NCBI RefSeq assembly: GCF_037975245.1
Contig: NC_092569.1
Location: 17,001,501 to 17,065,500 of the forward strand
Direction: 5' to 3'
Source of the DNA: Apostichopus japonicus
Taxonomy: Eukaryota; Echinodermata; Holothuroidea; Aspidochirotida; Stichopodidae
DNA: 64,000 nucleotides
Shown here piece by piece: positions 38,855 through 51,700 of this stretch. The number at the start of each line of letters is the position of its first letter. Position 1 is the first letter of the stretch. The notes below the pieces were generated by a model. That model was not told the DNA's origin, did no database searches, and saw only the letters and a program-made list of their open reading frames with translations. Both the position numbers and the translations under genes were made by a program.

Positions 38855-40030
38855 AAGTTGTAAAATTTTGATGTCTCACAGCCAGATCGCATTGTACTTG
38901 TACGTTGTAATTTACCGTCTGTCAGTTGTTAACATATAAGTATTCAAAGGCATCCATCCACTATGGAAACTTCCAGTCGGTCAAGAAGAGCGATATGTTA
39001 CCTCAAGTTGCCGAAATATCTATACATTGTACGCAAATTGGAAATCTACATGTTTGTAGATGACTTGTGTGTATTTAATGTAATGAAGCGTATCGAGTAT
39101 AACAAGATTATTCTCAATTCTTTTATAAGACACTTAACCAGACGACTTTAAGTGTCAAAAAAATCTGCCCTCACGAAATATGGTGTAGACTTTTTTATTC
39201 AGTTGATTTTAGAAGAACTGAAAAGTTGAAAAATGTAAGGAAACAACAATGAAATTCCATTTTATTTAAACTTTAGTTGCCGCGGTCTATACTATCAGCA
39301 TACAACGTGCTTGAATTGCTAAATATACGGTGCTCAATTGGTATACAACCTTTATTAAAATTATTCAAATCATTTCGTGGAATCAACGTCCTCTACCTTC
39401 TCCATTTCTTTTTCCTCTCTTATTTTGGTATTTGTCCTTTTGATACACACCCACAGAACTGTAAACAAGGAACATCATACAACAGTGGTTTGCCATAGGG
39501 ACGGGGGCAGGGGCAGAGTGTTTACCCACAAACAATTTTGGGGACGAAGTGCATTGAGAAGTGCATTGAGATTTGAAGTTCTACTACAAATTTTATGATA
39601 GATGATGGAAATAATATCATCATTTCCCATTTACCAAAGTAAACATGTTCCTTAGATGCTTCACCATAACGGATGTAAGCCAACTAAATAGTTGAAATCG
39701 ATACAGAGGGTAGAACAAGGGCGCAACCACACACCCATTTGGCGTTTTCAACCCCAGAAGAAACCAGGAGGACCAACCAACCCATCTCCATTGGCACACA
39801 GACAGTTAATAAATATCCTGAAGTGTTCCTTTAATATTAAATATATGCAGTCGAAAATCTTTCAATATTTCTTTGTGCAAGAGTTGCAAACTATAGCACC
39901 GTGTTGCATCTAAGTATCCTCCATTTTACCAAAAGAAAAATTCCAAAGGAAGGTGACGAATGTCCCCTTTGGACGACATTCTGGACGACAAAAATTATTA
40001 TCCTACTACTGCAAAAAAATATCCTTGCGA
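38855..40030. other. 5' flank of gene B
   Basis: Matches the flank of gene A until about 40030, where similarity ends within the sequence ATCCTTGCG. No gene seen. Confidence 0.6.
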
Positions 40031-40395
40031 AAAAAAATCATTAGATTAATGTATAGATGATTTTGACAAAAGACTTCCGCTGAGTCATTGTAATAAATAC
40101 TCTTCTAAAAGCAGCTTAACTGCAATGTTTTATATTTGTGTAATTAAAATGCGCGTAGAAACGTCTTCTTCCTTTAACTATATCCAAATTCATCAACACT
40201 TCCTATAATATGTGGAAGAGTCACAATAACAATCGTCACACAATGCTTTATAAAACCTGGAGATAGATAAAAAGGCTATATGGGTATGGTGGCGTGTGCA
40301 ATAGGGAGAGGTTGGTGCTCCATACCTTCAAAGGTATTCATTCGAACATTCGTAAAAGCTAATATTATTTGATTCTGGAGATTATGGATTTTCTT

Positions 40396-40433
40396 TATAA
40401 TATATATATATATAAATTTATATATATATATAT

Positions 40434-40464
<31 letters not shown>

Positions 40465-40490
40465 TATATACAGGTGAGAGTATATATGAG

Positions 40491-40521
<31 letters not shown>

Positions 40522-40550
40522 ATATTATATACAGGTGAGAGTATATATAT

Positions 40551-40584
<34 letters not shown>

Positions 40585-40590
40585 ATATCC
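40396..40590. repeat. Compound (TA)n microsatellite with ACAGGTGAGAG units
   Basis: TA-rich tract in which ATTATATACAGGTGAGAG occurs twice about 70 bp apart. It is followed by a pyrimidine-rich run (40590-40655) with a C12 homopolymer. Confidence 0.9.
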
Positions 40591-40659
40591 TGCCACCTCT
40601 CACTATCTCCCCCCCCCCCCTCACCTCCTCTATCCACTTCTCCCTCTCTCATTAGCAGT

Positions 40660-41600
40660 GGTTACATTTTCAGTCCTTCTATTTTAAGTAATTTTAATAT
40701 GAAAATGGCAATAGGCTATTTTCTTTCATCATATTTCCTCGAACTGGCATTATTTTTTCTCAGTTCTTGGATAAGGCATCGGTACATCGTTGCTGTCATT
40801 CGCAACGTATATAGCTCTTACTGATCCATAGTTGGATCGCGCTTAATATTATTTTAAATGAAGAATCTCGTGTTATTTTTAAATCGATTTGATATGTCAG
40901 ATCAGTGTAGACGAATATTTCGTTCTATATCAATACCAGCGTAAATAATAGTGATCATATTTGTACCAAAGTAATACCAATTATAATTACAACTCAAATT
41001 ATAATTAAATTCAACCAATACTGAGGCATTTTAATAGAGCCTGAAGAATCAGAGGTCAAAGTTGAAATAGGCAGTAACATAATCAGAATCGATTTTGTTG
41101 TATTTTGTGAAGGGTGGGGAGAAAGGTTCTTAATGCGTGTTTCAGCCGACGATTGCTCCATAGACCCTCTTTCAGATTCCTCATTAATGGAAAAGAAGAC
41201 AAATGTCGAACACCAACATTCTCTGCTATTTTTTTCCAGGCGTGCAAACAAACTTACGCAAGGTTAGTTTAACTCAATGTAAGTACATACTACGTGGATC
41301 TCGTACAACAGACATGTATACTTGGTAAACTGTATTTCGAATGAATTTTGAAATAGAAAACACAACAGTAAAAATCATGTAAGTTCAGACACTTTCGCCT
41401 TAATTCTGTTTAAGACGTTGTCGAGTAATGTTTCAAATTTTAACTTAAATTTTTATTTCATTTAATATAGCATATTCTATTCTTATTTTAAACATATTGT
41501 ATTAACATAAAAATCAAAAAATATTAATACAAAACGAGCAGAGGCATCCAAAAGTTTTATTTTTTACTTTAAATATGTAAGACGGGGAGGGGTGGTTCTG
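40660..41600. other. Intergenic, no feature recognised
   Basis: No exon, element or array supported. Confidence 0.4.
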
Positions 41601-41615
41601 GTTCATCAAATATGC

Positions 41616-42450
41616 AAACAAAAGGTGAGTTCTGTGACACATTTAGACTACACCTTATGTTAATAGTATACGTTCTACACGCAATGTTATGCTAATAACT
41701 ATTTATTAAGTTTGGTGTGTACGGTGTGTACGAATGGTGTCTCTGGTCAGCCAATACTCATAGCTAGTACAGTAACTACTGTTCATGTTCCACAACCGTG
41801 CATCAGTAACTACTGCGTTGTTTTCGTAAGGCGGTAACATGTGTTACAGGTGGCACAGTAATTACTGCAATTTTTTTCCTACTGTAAATTTAAAAAAATA
41901 AAATTTTTAAAAATTTTAAATTTTAAATGTTAATTTTTTTTTTAAAATTTAAAAACATTTAAATTTAATTTTTTTTTTTTTTTAAATTACTGCAAATTTT
42001 CACCTGTCGGACTCGTAGTTCAACGTGTAACAGCTTTCCAGTAATTACTGTGCCAACTGTAACACATGTTTACCGGGTTGCGAACACAGCGCAGTAGTTA
42101 CTGATGCACGGTTGTGGAACATGAACAGTAGTTACTGTACTAGCTATGAGTATCGGGTGCTCTGGTTGTCTTTTTACAAACCTTTACAATTGAAATAAAA
42201 CCTCGAAACGCTTTTTATTTCGTAATACTTTATTTCTTTTATTGTATTTTATCAATTATGCAAAAAAAGATGAGTTCTGTCACATATTTAGACTACACCT
42301 TATATTAATAGTATAAGTGCTACACGCAATGTTATGCTAATAACTATTTATGAAGTTTGGTGTGTACGGTGTGTATGACTGGTGTATCTGGTTGTCTTTT
42401 ACAAACTTTTACAATTTAAATAAAAACTCAAAACGCTTTTCATTTATTGT
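41616..42450. repeat. Tandem duplication, first copy split by a foldback element
   Basis: The segment with TTAGACTACACCTTAT, CTACACGCAATGTTATGC and GTGTGTACGGTGTGTA occurs at about 41616-41746 (continuing at 42166-42240) and again, uninterrupted, at about 42254-42440. Confidence 0.8.
41747..42157. mobile_element. Foldback/MITE element with long inverted repeats and AT core
   Basis: The arms (about 41750-41870 and 42040-42155) are inverted copies carrying GCTAGTACAGTAACTACTG and CAGTAATTACTG submotifs. The core is an A/T-only stretch (41880-41995). The neighbouring tandem copy reads GTGTATCTGGTTGTC without the insert, giving the empty site. Flanking TCTCTGG and GCTCTGG suggest a target-site duplication of about 7-9 bp. 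No coding capacity. Confidence 0.8.
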
Positions 42451-42680
42451 ATTTTAAGTATTGTTGATGTCTCGTAATTATTTGTAGTGATGAATCACTC
42501 ACCAGTAGAGCAATGAATGTTATGTTTGTCTTTGCTCCGATTTTTCAAGTTGTCATTCTATTTCGAACAGAAAACTTTTTAGAAAATGTTTACATTTTGA
42601 GGTTTAATGTTTTCTTATGTTATTATCCATAAAGTATATTCTAACCAGGCTCCGTTTGGTCAGACTTAATTAACTTCTGA

Positions 42681-42686
42681 TTTATT
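42681..42686 (-). terminator. Poly(A) signal of gene D
   Basis: AATAAA on the minus strand 73 nt after the actual stop codon (53 nt after the ancestral stop). Confidence 0.5.
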
Positions 42687-42758
42687 ACGTAAAATGTTTC
42701 GTAAAATGGTCAGTTTCACAGTCATCTTGTTCATCAACTCAAGAGGATGGTCGAATTT

Positions 42759-45700
42759 TCATCTCAACATATTTGACGTTGCAGGAATCACCTTGAAAAA
42801 AGTAGATCGCTTCCCGTTGCCTCCATTGTATACACCGTTGAGATTTTCATGAGTACAAAGTGACTTGCAGCTGCTGTTGTATTGGAAATAATAGCAACGA
42901 CTATCAGTAATACATTCAGAGCACCAAGAATGTGAGTGCCACCAGCCGCTTCTGTGCTTCTCTGCACAGTCAAACTTATCACAGGCGTCATTGTCTCGGT
43001 CATGCGTGCTGAATTGTTTTCCTCTGAGACTCAAGAAAACAGTACCTGTGAAGAAAAACAGCAAGAACCACCAGTGGTTAACACTTGGTCTTTAAACAAT
43101 AGCGTCAGTATCCGGTTATTTTGCACACTTTTGTTGGGACATAAATTACATTTAACAGTAAACTGGAATAAGGAGGTGGGTTTATTTACATTTAGAAAGG
43201 TTTAGAATTAATTTTTAATGTGATAATTCTGTAATCATCATATATTGTATGTGCTGATTTATTCTCTATAGTTCTTTATTTTAATTAGGTTCCTTACTAA
43301 TGGAGGTGATCTGAATTTAAATTAACTGATGTATATTAACATACAAATTAAGCTTGTCTACAAGATATTATTGTCTGATGATATTAAACATTATGATTAA
43401 ATTACTAAATATTGTACTTGGTTTTAAAGGAGAACTAAATACTGGGCGTTCCATTAACTAGTTTTTAGTTAACGAGGCTAAACGATGGCAGGCTAAACAC
43501 GTAACGTTAACGGGGTGCTTAAAATTTAGCACTTATCTGCACAGGATTGTATTCAGTTACTTATTTATTGTATAATACGTCCAATATCATGTCTCAAGAA
43601 AAAAAACGAAGAGGCAGATCATCAACATCAGCCACAACATCTGTACCCAAAGGCGCACGTGCTTTGCCTGAGCGTGTGAGCCTATTGCGCTACATATCTG
43701 AGGATCCCGAGGTTGAAGAGGATGCAAGTGATATAGATGTAGAAGGAGGTTGGAAGACTTTAATAGAGGAGTTCCAACAAACTGTGGCAGATGCCATGAA
43801 AACTTTCCAAGCCCCGATCTCAAAATTAGAAAAAGACTTGGGCAAAGCTGTGGAATTTCAGGCAGAACGTATAGACTTATTAGAATTAAAGATGGCGGCC
43901 AAAGAAAAAGAATTCGAGGAACTTTCCCGTAAAATCACGCGCTTGGAGCAGACAATGGAATCCACCAACACCGAAGTTAATAAACAGGAACGGATGTCAA
44001 GAAGGAACAACTTTCGTATTGTGGGGATTCCGTTAACAGAAGCGGAGGTATGTGAAGACATCGTCAAAACAACAGTACTTCCTTTGTTTACCGACATCCC
44101 TGATTTATCGATCGAGAGGTGTCATAGAGACGGACGAAGCAATGGGGAGAGATCACCACACATTCTAGTCCGGTGCCTTTCATATAGAGACAAGATCTCT
44201 ATTATGAAAGCCAGACGAACGACCCTAGCAGACCAGTCATTTTTCATCGTCGATGATCTAACAAAAATCGATCTGACTGACTGAAAAGAAAAAAAAATGG
44301 GCGCCTAAAGTCAGCGATTTGTACAAGCAATGTACAAAACTTCGTTTTCTCGGAGGAAAATGGAGAGAAGCTTCGGGAAGGCCATACCAGTTCTGAGTAC
44401 TTTTATTGTGTTTTCTTAATTTAGACATTTACTGGATCAGTTTCGCTATTTTAAAAATGGATTGAAAGTCCTGTAAGTACCGTATGTATTACCATTCTTG
44501 TTATTCTCCTTTTATTATTGACAAAAAACTCCGCTAAGCAGTGGATACAGCCTGTAGGGTGTTATTGTTTTTTAGCCTCTTCATACAGGTTTCATATGAA
44601 CCGTATCAGTTGGATGGACGTTCATCCATTTGGGTTAACGTCATGGCCAATTGTATAGATTTTTGTTTTTGTTTTTTTACACGTGTTTGTTCTTTCTCTC
44701 TTTTGTCTCTTCTCTTCGCCATCAGTTATTACATTAGATTAAATAAGGTATTTGCAAAAGCATATTTCATTCACATTTTATACGCTCAAGTCAAGCAAGC
44801 AGCTTACACATTTTTATTTCTAAATGGCTGACTTGAAAATTTGTTCTTATAATGTTCGTGGAATTCGGCAGTTTAAGAAAAGACGTAAGATTTTTGCATA
44901 TATGCGAACTGATAAAAAACATATCTATTTATTACAAGAAACGCATAGTACCCCCAGTGACGAATCTTACTGGCAAAATGAATGGGGAGGTCGTATTATT
45001 TTAAGTCATGGGTCATCTTGTAGCAAAGGTGTTTGTTCACTTTTGAACCCGTCTTTAGATGTGACCATAATTCAGTGTTTGTCGTCGACTAATGGTAGAT
45101 TTGTTATAGCCGAGGATAAATTTGTTGATAAAATAATTTTGATCGTTTGCATCTAAGGCACTGATTTAGACAGTGCTGATTTCTTTCAGGAATTATTACA
45201 AATATTGTGTAGTTACTCGAGTGATTCATTTATTATGGGCGGTGATTTCAATTTCGTTCTCAACTTAAATCTAGATAAACAAGGAGGACACTTACGTACT
45301 AACTTTAATGCTAGATCAAAATGTTTAGAAATCATGTCAACTTTAGGTTTCATAGACATCTGGAGCGATAGGAATCCATTTCAAAAGGGCTTTACTTGGA
45401 GATCAAATATCTCTCGAGACATTTGTTGCCGTTTAGACGTTTTTCTTATCTCGCGCAATCTGGGGTCTTTGGTAACTCGTTGTTTTTTTCTCCCAGTCTG
45501 CAGTCTGATCATTCTATAGTTAATTTAAATTTATTACTGCATTCTGAAAAAAAGAGGACCAGGTTTCAGGAAATTTAATTGTTCATTTATTAAGGATTGT
45601 GAATACACTCAACTCATCACAGATACCATTATTTCTACTGCTTTAATATGACAGTCTCAGAATTCTTCGGCCACTTGGGAGTTTGTAAAATATAAAATTC

Positions 45701-48700
45701 GGGATGTTTCTCTAAGGTATGGTAAAGTTAAGGAAAGAGAGCGCAGAAAGAAAGAGGTAGAAATAATTAAACAATTTTCATACACTGAACAAGCTAACTG
45801 TCGAAAGAAATAAACTCGAGAAATGCTTTGATTATAAATTACATGGCATTATTGTCCGTTCTAGAGCTAGATGGGTGGGACTAGGTGAAAAGAATACAAG
45901 CTACTTTTTAAGACTTGAAAGACTTAACAAATCTTCTAATGTTATTCGTAAGTTAAAAGATCGGTGTGGTACCGATATTACTGATACCACCTTAATTCTT
46001 CGAGAACTCTTTCTGTTTTATAAGGATTTGTATACGAGCCAAGGTAACGACAATTTTCTCTTTTTCCAAAATTTCCAAATTGTTCATTGTTTAACTGTTG
46101 ATGAAGCCAAACTTTGTGATGGTCCATTAACAGGGATGAGTGTAGATCTGCTCTTTTTTCAATGTGTCATGGAAAAAGCCCAGGGAGTGATGGCCTTTCA
46201 GTTGAGTTTTATAAACATTTTTGGCCAAATATTAGTAACATGATCACTGATTCCCTCAATTTTGCTTTTCAGCAATCTGCTCTCTCCATGGAGCAATCAC
46301 GTAATTTGATAACGCTTATTCCGAAACCAGATAAAGATCATAATTTGGTGAAAAATTTTCGTCCAATCTCATTGCTAAATATAAATTACAAAATTTGTTC
46401 CAAGGTGTTAGCAACGAGAATAAAAAAAAAATACTTAACTTGATCATCGGCTCCAGCCAAACAGGCTATATTAAAGGTCGTTTTATTGGAGAAAATATTC
46501 ACTGTATTTTGGACACTATGGACTATTGTAGGAATAATTCGATCCTGGATTTTTACTTTTGATTGATTTTGAAAAGGCTTTTGATAGGTTGAATTGGGAC
46601 TTTATTTTTCACTGCTTACATTTATTCAAGTTTAATGATAACTTTTGTCAGGGGGTTCGTACCCTCTATGCATGTTCTTCTGCTACGGTTTGCAATAATG
46701 GTTTTGCATCTCATTATTTTGACATTACTAGAGGTGTTAGACAAGGCTGTCCCTTAAGTCCCTAGATTTTTATAGTTTGTGTAGAACTGCTGGCTATGCA
46801 AATTAATGCTAATAAGAGTATTAAAGGTGTTTCTTTTCTTAATGAGGATCTTAAAATTCTTCAGTATGCAGGCGACACGGTTTTGTTTTTAGATGGTTTT
46901 TATAATTCATTAAAGGAGACTGTTTTAGTTTTGAAGCATTTTGAATTGGCTTCAGGACTTAAAATTAAATTTGACAAGTCCAATATTTTCCCTCTTGGTC
47001 CTTTCATTGGTCGTAAACCAAATTTTATTGATTTGTATTCGTTCAAGTGGACTGAAAGCCAAGTTACTGCTTTAGGAATCGTTGTGAGTAATGACTGTGA
47101 CAGCCTTTTCAGGCTGAATTTTATGCCAAAATGATCTCGGCTAAAGAGTATTTTGAATTTGTGGTTATGTCGTGATTTAACCCCAATTGGTAAAATTATT
47201 CTGGTTAAAAACTTTGGTATTTCCCAGTTTGTGTACTTATTTCAATGCTTGCCAAATCCTCCGGATTGGGTTATCAAGCAATTGGATACTATTTTATTCA
47301 AATTCATCTGGCATGGGAAACCAGACAAGATTAAACGTAATACGTTGATTATCTCTATCCCAGAAGGTGGGCTGAATGCAACTCATATTAAAAGTTTCAT
47401 ACACGGTTTGAAATGATCATGGTTTAAGCGTTATACTAGTAATAACACTGCTTTTTGGAAGTTGTACTTTAATTATTACCTTAAGGATTATGGGGCCCAT
47501 TTGGTTTTTGATTGTAATTATAAGGCAGTTGATATACACACAAATAATGTATTTATCAATGATATTTTACACGGTTGGACTCTCTTCGCCTTTAAAGATG
47601 TCACTGAAAATTATGAAAGTCAAGTGATATGGAATAATCACAATATAAAGGTGAATAATCGTATTTTCTTATAAAGCATGGTATAACAATGGAATCAAAT
47701 TTGTAAGCGATCTTACTAATGAGGGTGGTAATCTTTTATCTGTTTCTGACTTAAGAGAAAAGAATCATATTAATTGTCCTTTCACTATTTACTATGGTGT
47801 CATTTGTGCTATTCCAGGTCATTGGAGAAGGTCATTGAATCACAGTATTACTAATCCTGAAACATTGAACACTCAGGCTATTCAATATCGGTCACGGTTC
47901 ATTTATAAGCAGCTTATTCAAAGGGTAATCACTCGCCCTAAGTCTATTGTTAAATGGAATGACAAGTTTGATTTTAATGAGAGTCAATGGAATGTTATTT
48001 TTCAAATTCCGTGTAAGTCTTTAAGGGAAACAAAGATACAGTATCGCTTTCTTCACCGTATTTTGGGAACAAATTATTTATTATTTCAAATGAAAATGAC
48101 AGATAACCCTCGTTGTAATTTCTACGGAGTTAATGATGAAACAATAGAACATCTTTTTTTGGGAATGTAATATTAGTGCTAGCTTTATTTTAGACGTTGA
48201 GCAAAAATATTTCAAAAGACAGTTTGTTTTTTTCAAAGAAAGATGTTTTCTTTGGATATCAACTGTTATCAAAACATCCATTGAACTTTTTATTTTTTTA
48301 TATCAAATATTACATTTTTCAGAAGAAAGTTAACAATGGTTCGTTAATTTTAAACGAATTTTTGTAAGTTCAAATTTCAACTACAAGTGGAACATCAATT
48401 ACATAAGAACAAATTACGTGGGCCGTTTCCGTTCCAGACCTTAAAGGCCACTTTTAGTACGTACCCATTTTTATTTGAATGATAGTGGTTGTTGTTATGC
48501 CATTACTGTTATGTTTTTATGCAGAATGTTTGCGTTTATGTACTTTAAGGAAAAATATGTAATGAATGTTGTTGTTGCAATGAACAATAAATGATGGCTT
48601 TAAAAAAAAAAAACTAGTTTTTAGTTATTATTTTCACCTTACAATTTATCTATGTCTCGGGTCGTCTTTGTCTTCAAAAATGGTGTGTGACTCTTCTTGG

Positions 48701-51700
48701 TATAATTGTTTCGCAGATCGTGTAAGAAACATTATTCTGTAAGTAGTATGTGTTTACTGGAAACCCTCAATATTTATGCTCTGTTAATGGTTCTGTGAAG
48801 ATATATAGTCGTATTTCTCTTCAATAATATGTCCCGTTCTTAGATTGATGCTTGCTCATTTAATATATTTTCTTTTTCATCGGTTTGTCAGACTATTTCA
48901 ATATTTTGTAAATGATACCAATGTATCCAATTGATACGATGATACGGTAACTATCTAATACATTACTGTTTCTTTAAAGTACCTGGTCCAGATCGGACGA
49001 GAATTTTTTGCAATTGTTCAGATCACTTGTTCAAATCCCGTTCTGGACAAAACCTTCTTTGCTCTTCCAATATTACAAAACCAAAACTGACGAATGTAAG
49101 GATGGTTCTTCACATCAATTGCAACTAATTTAGATGGCTGAATATTCGTGGTATTATTTCTTCACTTTTGTTTCTGTTTCTATCTGTATTTTTTTCTAAT
49201 TAATGCGTGATATTTATCAAACACATACCCCAAAATGGATTATAAACTTGATAATTATCTCGTCTATACAACCGTATAAACTGTGTGCGTTAACTGTGAA
49301 AGGATGGAGGGGGTTGTGGAGGTGATACACCACCTCTTTGCAAGGGTTTCTGATCCAGATTTTTTTAAAGCAGATTTTGTAGATAATATTTAACATCAAG
49401 ATGTGCTGAAACCATGACGAACATATACTCATTAACTATATTGTGAACCGATACTAGTAACTATAACTTGACCTATTATCCAAAGCAAGGCGCAAATGTC
49501 AAATTTGTAACGAACCTGTAGCCCCAGTGCCAATGTGACTGCTCAGCTTATTCATTGTGTAGTTGTTGCTTTCAGACTCGATTTGAAATTCTGGATACTC
49601 AGCATATACAGCATATTCAGCATATCCAGTAAAATTCATATCAAAGCGAAGCTTGTAGTTTCTTTGGTTCGTCAAGTAATGAAGCTTTTCATTTCCTAGC
49701 CATAAGTTCCTGCTGTCACCAAACCCGTCTTTGTACGCAGTCCAGTCTTGATAAAAACTCGTAGAGCCATCGGTACGACGTTGAAACACCTGAAAAGATA
49801 GCGAGTAAATATAATAAAGAAAGATAATAATGAGAGTGGTGAAGCATGCTAGCAGACAAACTTAATTTAAGAAACACCGCACAATATATATTTATAGAAT
49901 ACTATTTCAGTAAGACAAATGTAAGACTTTTCTTTGTTTTTCTTTCCTTTAGGAAGTGGGCAATTTTAGGATTGTCACACTTTGCTTCCACTAAAGAAAT
50001 TTTGATACACTCAATACCTGGTAAGGAATTATAAAGTGCAACCAAACCGAAACAGAAACTTGGACTTGCATAACCGTCAACAATAGACTTAATCAACAAA
50101 ACTCACAGAAACATACTTGAAATATTCATATTGTTTCAATCAAGACTTACTGTCCATCCTCCACCGTTTTCCATTTTGCAAGATACGTTGAATGGTAAAC
50201 CAGGCCATCCAGTAGGCATGATTGTATAAACGCCATCTTGTGTATGGCCAGCGTCATAAACTTCCTGACAGTCTGTATACAATGACTCACAAGTTTCACC
50301 GTCACCTTCGTATCCCTTATTACAATAACACTGTTGTCCTTCGTTCTTCAGATCACACACAGCATTAGTACTACAGCTGTAGTCATATTCACAGATCAGT
50401 CGGTTATTGCTACAGGAACACTTCTGGGTGCAGTTATCGTTAACGTATGTTTTTCCATTCTAAAACAGATCAAATGTAAAATTTTAAGTTGGAAGAACAA
50501 AATTGTTGTCAGATAATATTTAATTCTGTGTTCAAAAATCCATTAGAAATGTCATCTTACATTTAATAGATGTCACAAACACTCACCGATATAACCAAGT
50601 TGGCCTCTGTAACGAAACAGCTGCAGCTACTCTCACTGATACAGTCACTTCCATTCAGCATTAATCCAGCTTTGCAGATACAGCCCTTGCTACCTAAACA
50701 GGTACTGTTACAAGCAGACTCTCCTTTGGGATCTTCACATGTTGCTTCACAAGTGCAGTTTCCATAGATCATGTTCGGAGGACACGTATATATCGAAGAA
50801 CCTGCATAGAGATAAGAGCAGTTTAGCTTTGAAATATCATGATTATTATGTTTTGTTTCATTTTTTTTCATGTAGTAACATCCTAATAACGGCGGAAAGC
50901 TGATTGCGACTTTAAAGACAGCATGTAAATTAAATCAAAATGCACATTAATGCAAAATTAATGTGTTTTATTCTATTATCACATGATATGAGTAGTGCGC
51001 TTGATATGATACGGGACTTACCTAGAGTCGTGCCTAGTGGTTCAGTAGTGACTGCAGTAGTTGGTTCCTCTGATTTTTGCATTGTCTTGCCTAAAACAGG
51101 ATAGGAATGATGTTTATGAACAAAATTGTAGCAATATCAATACTGTGAAGTGGGTTCAATTAAATATAAATAGTACTATGTTGAACTAAGCCCCCATTCT
51201 GGTTAGTTTGCACTACATTTTTGACTATAGACACATCGTGCTTTCAAATGAAAGTGGTTTAAGATGGTGAAAAATAAGAATATGATTAACCAGACATGAA
51301 TCGAACATATGAATGATGGTGGAAAATCTTAAAATGAAAATGTAAATGAAAAATCAACAACACAATTAATTTAACAGCTAAATTGATAACGAATTCCCCT
51401 TTAACCAGATAATAATATGCCCGTGTATTATCATTTACTGATCTAGTGGTCTTATTTTCGTTATTATGTTATCTTAACAGACCAAAATAAAGATAAGCAG
51501 ATATTTAAGAAGGCTGTCTATATAGACAGAATGTTGCTAATAATGCGAAAATTGTAAGATCATACATCATTAACGGGGGCGATATCTCATTGACCCATAA
51601 TTTATATTTGCAAATCCCCCCCCCCCAAAAAAAAAAAAACAATGATTGAAATAATACTTTCAAATTTAAGGTGAGAAGGATGAAATGTATTTGGTGACCG

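Larger units (their letters stand above)
26720..40030. repeat. Segmental duplication, copy 2 (contains gene B)
   Basis: Collinear with 4450-18990 from the relic FReD exon through the promoter. Its right end (about 40030) falls short of copy 1, which continues to about 18990. The offset between the A and B start codons is 22,240 bp. Confidence 0.8.
43472..48611 (+). mobile_element. Tx1/L1-like non-LTR retrotransposon (LINE), near full length, inactive
   Basis: 5.1 kb element with ORF1, then ORF2 (endonuclease plus reverse transcriptase), AATAAA at 48586 and a poly(A) tail to 48611. It is flanked by a perfect 16-bp target-site duplication AACTAGTTTTTAGTTA (43456-43471 and 48612-48627). It sits antisense in the last intron of gene D. 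The matching intron positions in A (near 9090), B (near 31590) and E (near 63060) hold related uninterrupted sequence. Both reading frames are broken, so it cannot move by itself. Confidence 0.95.
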
